Below are positions 1-5,181 of a stretch of DNA of 5,542 bases, piece after piece. Position 1 is the stretch's first letter, and each line of letters begins with the position of its first letter. Both the position numbers and the translations under genes were made by a program. Source of the stretch: PNOJ01 sp016706845 (lineage in GTDB: Bacteria > Krumholzibacteriota > Krumholzibacteriia > LZORAL124-64-63); NCBI GenBank assembly GCA_016706845.1, contig JADJIV010000044.1, positions 1-5,542 on the forward strand, given 5' to 3'. The notes below the pieces were generated by a model that saw only the letters and a list, made by a program, of their open reading frames with translations, had not been told where the DNA came from and ran no database searches.

Positions 1-478
1 GTGTCGCCGTGGACCTCGATCATGCAGTTGTTCGGCGAGATGTCGCGGTGTGTCACCCCGCGGTCGTGCAGGGCACCTAGCGCCGCGAGCAGGTCGAGCA
101 TGAGCGGCACGGTGCGCTCCCACGGCAGCGCCCCCTCCGCGATCTGTGCGGCGAAGGCTTCGCCCTCGACGAGTTCACAACACGGTGTAACGACGGCCGC
201 CGATCCAGCCGAGATCGTAGGCGGGGACCAGGTCCGGGTGGCGGATCTGGGCGGCGAGCTGCCCCTCCTGCAAGAACCTGCGGACCAGCTCCGGATGCTT
301 GTCGTGCTCGGGTGCAACACCTGACCGTGCTGGCCTTGTCGTGGTGACTGGTGCGCGTAGATCGAGGCCGCGCCCCGACGCCGATCCGGCGGTTCAGCTG
401 GTAGCGCTGACCCACGGGCTCGCCCGAGAAGTCGTGATCGAGCGGAAGGCGTAAGCCGAGGTCGACTTCTTCGCTCAT
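1..478 (-). CDS. Eukaryotic-like Ser/Thr protein kinase, N-terminal part; cut by window edge, frame broken by indels
   Basis: The minus strand encodes the start of a Hanks-type Ser/Thr kinase, a family that phosphorylates proteins using ATP. From ATG at 478 the protein opens with MSEEVDLGL, then RYQLNRRIGVGA, which is the first strand and nucleotide-binding loop. After frame changes come HPELVRRFLQEGQLAAQIRH (helix C region with its Glu), DLVPAYDLGW, then CELVEGEAFAAQI (hinge) and VTHRDISPNN (catalytic loop, codons ending near base 23). The usual HRDLKPxN Lys is Ser here, and the catalytic Asp and Asn are present. The frame changes near 385, 350, 335, 318 and 180. Adding one A near 335 would restore Lys-Val-Leu, the likely ATP-binding lysine. 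The start is supported by GGAG at 488-491, nine bases upstream and inside the end of the preceding gene. The activation loop and C-lobe lie outside the window. The kinase call is firm; whether this copy is functional is not known. Confidence 0.85.
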
Positions 479-481
479 GGC

Positions 482-1250
482 TTAAAACTCCAATCTGAGG
501 CGGATCCCTGCGGTGGGCAGGAGCGACGGTCGCAGGGAGAGTCGACCGTCCTCCGCGCTTGCGCCGGACGTCCACGGCGATGAGGGCTGCGCCCACGACA
601 GTCAGCGCCCCGCGGCGACGCCGGAACCCGATCGCCATGCGATCGGCCCGGTCGCCTGCTTCTGCGGATCGATGCGAGGTCGCTGCCGTCCGGATCGTCT
701 GGCCCGGGTCGCCGTTCACGGCGTCGGCCTGCGTGCGGAGTGAGGCGCCGTGAACGAGGGCGCCGAGCATGGCTGCGCCGGAGCCCGAGCCCGAGCCCGA
801 GTGCCACGCCTCCGGCGATTCCGCAGGGGGCGTCGCTCAGGTCGGGGCACCGGCTGATCGCCGGGGGCCGGCGCCGTCAGCTCGGCCCTGGCTCGCGGGG
901 TGAAGCATTGCAGTGGTCGGCCCGGGCGCGTGCGGGTCAGGGCGGGCTGGCCTCGGAGCAGGCGGCGAGCTCCGGCGTAGCCGAGAGCAGGGCATCGACG
1001 TGTGCGCCCGCCGGTAGAAGCGGTGGGCGTCGAACGCGAACACTGAGCGGCTCGCCAGGCTCGCGGCGGTCTCGAATGCCTTGCGACACTCATCCGCGGC
1101 TGCGGCATAGGCCGAGGCGGCCCCGCCCTTCGCGGTCGGGGCGGCATCGGCGAGCGCCTGACAGGCGGCCTCGTGCACACGCCACGGCTCGGCCGGCCGG
1201 CGGGGCGGCGGCGCCAGAGCGAGGACAAAGTACAAGGCGGTGAGGGCCAT
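482..1250 (-). CDS. Probable exported/membrane protein with two Gly-rich membrane segments, upstream partner of the kinase; frame broken by indels
   Basis: I do not recognise a named family. From ATG at 1250 the protein begins with a short hydrophobic stretch (MALTALYFVLALAPPP), a plausible signal sequence. An Ala-rich helical region follows with HEAACQALADAAP, AAADECRKAFE and FAFDAHRFYRRAH. After a frame change near 1008 it continues VDALLSATPELAACSEASPP, then a Pro-rich linker (about 850-940) that needs at least two more changes. Next come a Gly/Leu membrane segment (GGVALGLGLG, then GAAMLGALVHGAS), a soluble stretch (RTQADAV to DRADRMAIGF) and a second hydrophobic helix (ALTVVGAALIAVDVRRKR). 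It ends GIRLRLEF, with TAA at 482-484. Three bases separate this stop from the kinase start, so the two are very likely co-transcribed and translationally coupled. A stop at 937-939 could instead end a separate small protein of about 104 residues. I prefer one gene because the linker and membrane parts follow directly with no new start site. Confidence 0.55.
782..801 (+). repeat. Six-base tandem repeat (AGCCCG, three units plus part)
   Basis: AGCCCG repeats at 782-787, 788-793 and 794-799, with a partial fourth unit. On the minus strand it encodes alternating Gly and Leu in the first membrane segment of the exported-protein gene. The reading frame of that gene switches at or beside this repeat, so it is a natural slippage point for replication or for sequencing. 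Confidence 0.7.
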
Positions 1251-1258
1251 GGCTGCAC

Positions 1259-1264
1259 ATCCTA
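1259..1264 (-). promoter_or_regulatory. Candidate -10 box TAGGAT before the exported-protein gene
   Basis: TAGGAT lies 8 nt before the ATG at 1250. It matches the TAnnnT core of a -10 element and is at the distance expected for a transcript starting at or near the start codon. The same bases contain AGGA, so a Shine-Dalgarno role is an alternative. A TTGACT lies upstream, but 23 nt away, which is too far for a standard -35. Confidence 0.35.
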
Positions 1265-1285
1265 CCGGATCTGCTGGGCCCGCGT

Positions 1286-1302
1286 CCAGTCAATCTCACT
1301 GG
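1286..1302. promoter_or_regulatory. Inverted repeat in divergent intergenic region, possible operator
   Basis: CCAGT (1286-1290) and ACTGG (1298-1302) form a perfect 5-bp inverted repeat around a 7-nt spacer. It sits between the divergently transcribed genes starting at 1250 and 1358, where one site could influence both. The arms are short, so chance is a real possibility in DNA this GC-rich. Confidence 0.25.
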
Positions 1303-1344
1303 CCATGCCCGATAACCTGGGGAGACAGGAGAGCGGACTTGCGC

Positions 1345-1350
1345 TACCCT
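1345..1350 (+). promoter_or_regulatory. Candidate -10 box TACCCT before the propeller lipoprotein
   Basis: TACCCT ends 7 nt before the ATG at 1358, and no Shine-Dalgarno sequence lies between. GAGACA at 1322-1327, 17 nt upstream, matches four of six bases of the -35 consensus. The pair would give a leaderless or near-leaderless transcript. The match to the -10 consensus is limited to the TAnnnT core. Confidence 0.35.
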
Positions 1351-1357
1351 GACGGGC

Positions 1358-3123
1358 ATGTTCCGGCCTCTCGGTCTGCCCGCCCCGCTCCTGGCCGTCG
1401 CTTGCCTGGCCCTGCCGGTCCCCCTCGCGTGCTTCGGCAACGTCGAGCTGGAAGCGTGCACCTTCACGGACCCGACCGGGTGTGACGATGCGGCCAGCGC
1501 CGCGGCATCCTCTACAGGGGCCACCCCCGGCGAGGAGGGCGTGACCACGTCAGGCACGACGGACGGCAACGTCGGCCACGACCGGCGAGGGCGCGGAGCG
1601 CCGGAGCGTCGACATCGACGACGACGACTGCAGGCGACCCGCACCAGCACCGACACGATCGGCCAGCCGGTCGATCCGCCGCCGACGATCGACGATCTGG
1701 TCTGCGACCCCGAGGTCGCCGACGAAGTCGGCGCCACGGTCTGCACCTACACGGCCAGCGCAGACGCGGTGGCGGCCGATCTCCTGGACGACGGCGAGGT
1801 GATCGCCAGCGGCCCGGCGAGCGGCCTCGGTGATCTTCCCAGTCACGAGCGGGCCGCACAACAACCCGGGCAGCACGATCACGGTGACGGTGCGCGACGA
1901 GGCGGGGCAGACCGCGTCCGCGTCGGTGTTCCAGGCGAGCGCCGTCAAGGACCCGGGCAGCGCGGCCTGGACCACGCTCGAGCCGAACGACGGCGACTTC
2001 AGCCTGGCCGGCGCGGTCGCGCTGCAGGGCGCCTACGTCGTCGCCGCGGGCGTTCACTTCAAGAACCCCCAGGTGATCGGCACCCTGCGCCGCTACGACC
2101 AGGGCGGCCAGTGGCTCGCCAGCGACGTCGGTTGGAGTAAGGCACACACGGCCTGGACCAAGCTCGCCTGGCTCAAGACCAACAGCTTCGGACCGACCGG
2201 CGTCGCCGTCGACGCCGACCAGAACATCATCCTCGTCGGCATCGGCTATGACAACGGCCAGCCGCGCAGCTACGTCGCGCGCTTCCACCCGGACGGCGCG
2301 CTGGACTGGGAGCTCGCCAGCCCGGCCGGGACCGAGGCCCGCGGCGTCGGGGTGCAGCCGGACGGCACGATCTACGTCGCGGGCGCGCGGCGCACGGGCC
2401 TCAACCCCGAGCGGTGGGACATGGAAGTGTCGGTCTACGGCCCGGACAAGACCGCCTACGGGCCCATCGCCTACAAGGACCCGGACGACAAGAAGAACGA
2501 TCGCAGCGAGCGCGGCCGCGCCGTCGCCGTGCTGAAGAGCGGCCGCGTGGTCATCCTGGGCACGCGCGATCGTCAACCCGAACGATCCGAACGAGCCAAG
2601 AAGTGGATCACGCGCGGCGTCGCGCTGCTGTTCGAGGGCAAGGGCAAGCGCGTCGGCGACGACTGGACGTCGAGCGGCGACAAGCTGAAGTTACGACGCG
2701 ATCCAGGCGGGGGTGGCCACCGACGAAGGCTTCGCCTCCTGTGGCTACGCCTACTCGGACCCGAACATGCCCGGGACCAAGAACCAGATCCTGATCCGCT
2801 GGCACGGCGAGGATCTCCAGGAGATCAAGGCGCCGCGCCTGGAGACCACGCCCGGCGCCGCCGTCTGCAACGCACTCGGCTACAACATGGAGGGCGCCAC
2901 AATCGTCGGCGCGCACGTCAACGAGTTCGGCCAGAACGACAACCAGTGGATCTTCGCCGTGCGCGACGCGGCCGATCTGCGGGTTGACTACCTGAAGCAC
3001 AACGGCGCGAGCAACGGCCCCGATCGCGTGCAGGCGCTCGACTGCGAGTACCTGTGCGCGTGGGCCGGCGTCGAGTCGGTCGACGGCGCCGTGCAGTGGA
3101 TCGCCGGCCTCCTCCGCGGGTAG
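1358..3123 (+). CDS. Exported (probable lipo-) protein with Ig-like and beta-propeller-like domains; frame broken by indels
   Basis: From ATG at 1358 there is a signal peptide (MFRPLGLPAPLLAVACLALP) with a candidate lipidated Cys at residue 25 (VPLAC), an imperfect lipobox. A Ser/Thr/Gly-rich linker follows (about 1480-1660). An Ig-like domain is marked by PPTIDDLVCDPEV and ATVCTYTASAD, whose Cys pair could form a disulfide, and by STITVTVRDEAGQTASASV. A repeat-rich part then contains GVAVDADQNIILVGIGYD, GVGVQPDGTIYVAGARR and AVAVLKSGRVVILGTR. These are the repeating 'V...DG.I.VAG' blades of beta-propeller surface proteins. It ends WIAGLLRG and TAG at 3121-3123. Frame changes fall near 1575, 1600, 1645, 1827 and 2690, the last explained by one extra T. 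A compensating pair near 2567 and 2598 turns the string into NPNDPNEP. Once joined it would be about 588 residues. Its ligand is unknown; a cell-surface binding role is inferred. Confidence 0.72.
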
Positions 3124-3127
3124 CGGG

Positions 3128-4246
3128 TCACCCGGGATCAGGAGCGAGCACTGCTCGATGATCGTCGCGGCGGTCTTCTCGAGCGCGGGGATGTAGCTCG
3201 GAGGCAGATACTCTCGAAGCGCCCGTGCGCGGCGGCCTCCGCGAACAGGCGCAGCGGGTTCGGGCCGATCATCGGGCCGTGCTTGCAGACGGCGTCCGGC
3301 AGTCAGGTCCTTCGAGAACACGAGCGTGACGATCGCCTCCTCGTTGCCCCCCTTGGCGGTGACGAGCGTGTCGTACCAGTCCTGCGGCGTCCCCGGGGTG
3401 AGGCCCGTTGTCCTGCGCCGTCGAGGACGACGACCGCGAGGAGGGCGTCCTTGCGCAGAAATCCGTCATTGCAGCCGCCGCTCAACATGTCGGGCTCGAG
3501 CGCGTCCTGCATCATCGTCATCGGCACCGGCGTCTTGGGGCCCTCGCCGACGGTGGCGATGCACTTGAACATCGCCTCGGGGTTAGGCTCGCCCTTGACG
3601 ATGTAGCGGTTGTCGCCGAACAGGTCGCAGCGCTTGTTCGTCGCGCCGAAGTTGCCGGTGATCGTCACCCCCGCGCCATCCGTCACGTCGCACACCACGA
3701 CGGCCCGTTGCAGGGTAGTCCGGCGGGCCGCCAAATTCCGCGCAGCCCGGCTTCATGCAGCCGATGCAGCGTAGCAGGCGTCGCACAGTCTCCTGCGATG
3801 AGCGGGCCAGCCGCGTCCACGACCATGATGTGGTAGTCGAAGTCGGCGAACTCCTCCGCGAACAACGCCGTGAAGGCCGGGAACGCCTCCTGGAGCTGCA
3901 CCTGGTTGGCCTTCATCGAGTACCAGGACGAGATCACGAACAGGAAGTCGATCTTCCCCTGACAGCCGATCGGCTGTCCGCCGAAGTCGGGGATCGGCCC
4001 CATGTCCAGCGTCGACATGTTGCCGGTCGTCGTGCCGCTCGCGCTCACGGCACCGCTGCCGCTGTCCTCGCCGCTGGTGCTGCCGGAGCTGCCGGTGCTC
4101 GTGGATCCGGAGGTGCTGGAGCTGCTGGCCGTCGACGTGATCGGGTGTGGCCCGCTCGTGAAGCTGGACGACGCCACGCCGTCGCCGCAGCCCTGCAGCA
4201 GCTCAAGCGCGGCGCTTAGTACGGCGACCTGACGCGGGCGCATCAT
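3128..4246 (-). CDS. vWA-like lipoprotein with degenerate MIDAS and Ser/Thr-rich linker; frame broken by indels
   Basis: From ATG at 4246 (a second ATG follows directly) there is a lipoprotein signal ending LELLQGC, with Cys20 as the likely lipidated residue. A low-complexity Ser/Thr/Gly tether covers residues 26-77. A von Willebrand factor A-like domain follows, with first strand KIDFLFVISSWYSMK (residues 98-112) and second strand DYHIMVVDAAG. After frame changes near 3788, 3758, 3717 and 3695 a Cys-rich insert appears (CDACYAASA, CMKPGCAEFGGPPDYP, CNGPSWCA). It continues with GVTITGNFGATNKRCDLFGD, then GCNDGFLRKDALLAVVVLD. Further shifts near 3420, 3300 and 3208 give DWYDTLVTAKGGNEEAIVTL, DAVCKHGPMIGPNPLRLFAE and SYIPALEKTAATIIEQC. 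The C-terminus is uncertain; TGA at 3128-3130, in a neighbouring frame, is the likely stop. MIDAS DxSxS is replaced by SSWYS, so metal binding is doubtful. It is probably a surface-exposed protein. Confidence 0.72.
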
Positions 4247-4553
4247 CGTGCGATCCTACTCCAGCCCGCGAGGGACGGCCAGCCCGGGTCCAGTCCCGGG
4301 CGGCGATGAGGCCGGCGATCTCGTCGAGGGACAGACCTTGCTCGCGCATCGCCACGATGAAGCGGGCCTGGTCGAGCACGTGCGCCGGGAAGCGGTTGAA
4401 CATCCCGGCGGGGTAGCCCTGCGAGATCGTGACCGGCTTGGTCAAGAGGCCGCGCTCGATCCACACGCGGATCGTCCGGCGGGTCATGCCCGCGGCCTCC
4501 ATGATGTCCGCCATCGTGGCGAAGGAGGGATCGAGCCGGCGGCGTTCGGTCAT
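4203..4553 (-). CDS. Short MerR-family-like transcriptional regulator (copy 1)
   Basis: This is an unbroken 116-codon gene. Residues 15-37 (ADIMEAAGMTRRTIRVWIER, then GLL) form the MerR winged helix-turn-helix, with Trp31 where the family usually has Tyr. The wing contains the GYPAGMFNRFPAH stretch (46-58), and QARFIVAMREQGLSLDEIAG (62-81) matches the helices after the wing. There is no effector domain and no Cys, so it is not a classical metal sensor. It should bind DNA as a dimer; the signal is unknown. It is about 49% identical to the neighbouring regulator over 83 aligned residues. The reading frame runs 44 bases into the lipoprotein gene, and its basic tail (GRRTKRRA) comes from that overlap. 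If one base is spurious near 4260, the gene would instead end at the TAG at 4256-4258, just before the lipoprotein start. Co-transcription with that gene is likely. Confidence 0.85.
   Translation of the reverse strand: MTERRRLDPSFATMADIMEAAGMTRRTIRVWIERGLLTKPVTISQGYPAGMFNRFPAHVLDQARFIVAMREQGLSLDEIAGLIAARDWTRAGRPSRAGVGSHDDAPASGRRTKRRA
4253..4258 (-). promoter_or_regulatory. Candidate -10 box or SD (TAGGAT) before the vWA-like lipoprotein
   Basis: TAGGAT lies 6 nt before the first ATG (4246) and 9 nt before the second (4243). The hexamer equals the box before the gene starting at 1250. It can be read as a -10 element giving a leaderless transcript, or as an AGGA Shine-Dalgarno within an operon. 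Because it sits inside the end of the MerR-like gene, the SD reading is at least as likely here. Confidence 0.35.
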
Positions 4554-4562
4554 GGCGGCCGC

Positions 4563-4568
4563 ATGGTA
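4563..4568 (-). promoter_or_regulatory. Candidate -10 box TACCAT before MerR-like copy 1
   Basis: TACCAT lies 9 nt before the ATG at 4553, in the 36-bp gap between the two MerR-like genes. No Shine-Dalgarno sequence is visible between box and start. The gap also holds two perfect 8-bp palindromes, GCGGCCGC (4555-4562) and CGGGCCCG (4571-4578), flanking the box. They could be regulator sites, though such palindromes are common at this GC content. Confidence 0.3.
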
Positions 4569-4589
4569 CGCGGGCCCGAGGGTGACGCG

Positions 4590-4931
4590 CTACCGGCGGC
4601 GTCCGCTCTTACGGGCCGCGGGCGGGGGCTGCGGGCGGGCTGCCGCCTTGGCCTTGCGGGCCTCCTGCGCGTCCATCTCCGCGAGCATCGCCCGGACCTC
4701 GTCGTAGGTGAAGCCGGCCGCCCGCTTCGCCGCGATGAAGCGCGCCCGCTCGGCGGCGTGGGCCGGGAAGCGGTTGAAGACCCCGCCGGGCTGGCCGAGC
4801 GACACCTTCAGCGGCGCCGGTAGGAACCCCATCTCGACCCACACGGCCACCGTCCGCCTGGCGATGCCGGCGGCGGCCATGATGTCGTCGGTCGACACGA
4901 ACGCGGGGTCGAGGCTGCGGGTGATGGTCAC
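4590..4931 (-). CDS. Short MerR-family-like transcriptional regulator (copy 2)
   Basis: This is an unbroken 113-codon gene starting at GTG 4931. The start was chosen because VTITRSLDPAF aligns without gaps to MTERRRLDPSF of the neighbouring copy. The helix-turn-helix is at residues 15-37 (DDIMAAAGIARRTVAVWVEM, then GFL). The wing stretch GQPGGVFNRFPAH (46-58) shares FNRFPAH with copy 1. RARFIAAKRAAGFTYDEVRA (62-81) corresponds to the helices after the wing. The last 25 residues are a Lys/Arg/Pro/Ala tail ending KSGRRR, which may add nonspecific DNA binding. It has no effector domain and no Cys. It lies 36 bp upstream of copy 1 in the same direction, so the pair probably arose by tandem duplication and then diverged. 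DNA binding is a confident family inference; the target genes and signal are unknown. No convincing SD precedes the GTG. Confidence 0.85.
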   Translation of the reverse strand: MTITRSLDPAFVSTDDIMAAAGIARRTVAVWVEMGFLPAPLKVSLGQPGGVFNRFPAHAAERARFIAAKRAAGFTYDEVRAMLAEMDAQEARKAKAAARPQPPPAARKSGRRR

Positions 4932-4940
4932 TGCCCGGCG

Positions 4941-4946
4941 AGTATA
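4941..4946 (-). promoter_or_regulatory. Candidate -10 box TATACT before MerR-like copy 2
   Basis: TATACT matches five of six bases of the -10 consensus and is a rare AT-rich patch in this GC-rich DNA. It ends 9 nt before the GTG at 4931, which has no visible Shine-Dalgarno, so the transcript would be leaderless or nearly so. No good -35 match is seen at 17-19 nt, as is common for activator-dependent promoters. Confidence 0.45.
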
Positions 4947-4953
4947 TGGGACC

Positions 4954-4970
4954 GGCGCGCGCGTCGCGCC
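4954..4970. promoter_or_regulatory. Palindrome upstream of MerR-like copy 2, possible autoregulatory operator
   Basis: GGCGCG (4954-4959) and CGCGCC (4965-4970) form a perfect 6-bp inverted repeat around a 5-nt spacer. It starts 7 nt upstream of the TATACT box, overlapping where the -35/-10 spacer would be. MerR proteins typically bind dyads in that spacer. The alternating CG composition makes chance palindromes likely, so this is tentative. Confidence 0.25.
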
Positions 4971-5067
4971 AGCGCCAGCGAGACCGCACAAACGGCGCTC
5001 AAACACCTCCTGCGCGGCTGCCAGCCCCGGGTGTAGCGTCGATATGGCCAATGAGATGCAAATGAAA

Positions 5068-5073
5068 AAGGAG
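5068..5073 (+). promoter_or_regulatory. Strong Shine-Dalgarno AAGGAG
   Basis: AAGGAG lies 9 nt before ATG 5083, in an A-rich patch (5060-5073) that stands out from the surroundings. It is the best ribosome binding site in the window and the main reason to regard the 32-codon ORF as translated. Confidence 0.55.
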
Positions 5074-5082
5074 TAGCCGCAG

Positions 5083-5181
5083 ATGGACGCCAGCGACGCC
5101 AACACACCACGACACCACGAGGCTGCACGCCGCCCTCCGGGCGGGCCCTTCACCCGCCAACAGGAACGAGGGACGCCATGA
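5083..5181 (+). CDS. Small 32-residue ORF, possible leader peptide coupled to the next gene
   Basis: The ORF reads MDASDANTPRHHEAARRPPG and continues to QQERGTP, 32 residues, hydrophilic, with no membrane segment and no known motif. Support comes from its context. AAGGAG sits 9 nt before the ATG, and its TGA overlaps the next ATG as ATGA (5178-5181), the classic arrangement for translational coupling. Bases 5130-5158 inside the ORF can form two mutually exclusive hairpins just ahead of the next gene's ribosome binding site. It may therefore be a regulatory leader rather than a functional protein. Codon composition alone does not prove translation, and a chance ORF of this length is possible. 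Confidence 0.4.
   Translation: MDASDANTPRHHEAARRPPGGPFTRQQERGTP
5130..5158 (+). promoter_or_regulatory. Competing hairpins ahead of the 82-codon gene, possible attenuator-like element
   Basis: Stem A pairs CCGCCC (5130-5135) with GGGCGG (5139-5144) around a 3-nt loop. Stem B pairs GGCGGG (5140-5145) with CCCGCC (5153-5158) around a 7-nt loop. They share bases 5140-5144, so only one can form at a time. In addition CCCTC (5133-5137) is complementary to the Shine-Dalgarno GAGGG at 5168-5172. This is seen directly in the sequence; any regulatory role is inference. Confidence 0.3.
5168..5172 (+). promoter_or_regulatory. Shine-Dalgarno GAGGG for the 82-codon gene
   Basis: GAGGG is 5 nt before ATG 5178 and lies inside the upstream 32-codon ORF. 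It fixes the start of the 82-codon gene. Nearby CCCTC (5133-5137) could base-pair with it and hide it. Confidence 0.5.

Noticed and set aside
1..324. Open plus-strand frame at the left edge encoding an Arg/Ser-rich protein
   Set aside because: It is antisense to the kinase, whose HRDISPNN catalytic loop and helix C motif are unmistakable. The plus-strand product has no family-like features.
475..807. Minus-strand Arg-rich frame starting MALGLGLGLRR
   Set aside because: It reads the correct Gly-Leu segment for a few codons, then turns into Arg-rich out-of-frame sequence. The neighbouring frame gives GAAMLGALVHGAS and GIRLRLEF.
1512..2576. Long minus-strand frame of 354 codons
   Set aside because: It is a GC-rich antisense shadow of the propeller protein, caused by high G/C at third positions, and has no coherent motifs.
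3121..3135. Short palindrome CGGGT-C-ACCCG at the convergent gene ends, considered as a terminator
   Set aside because: The stem has five pairs around a one-base loop and no T-run on either strand, so it does not resemble a functional intrinsic terminator.
3408..4219. Plus-strand frames across the vWA-like gene
   Set aside because: They are antisense to recognisable lipoprotein, linker and vWA-like sequence, and their products are low-complexity shadows.
5044..5076. Ten-codon ORF MANEMQMKKE
   Set aside because: It has no ribosome binding site and is very short. Its last codons simply contain the SD of the next ORF, so it is more likely chance in an A-rich regulatory patch.
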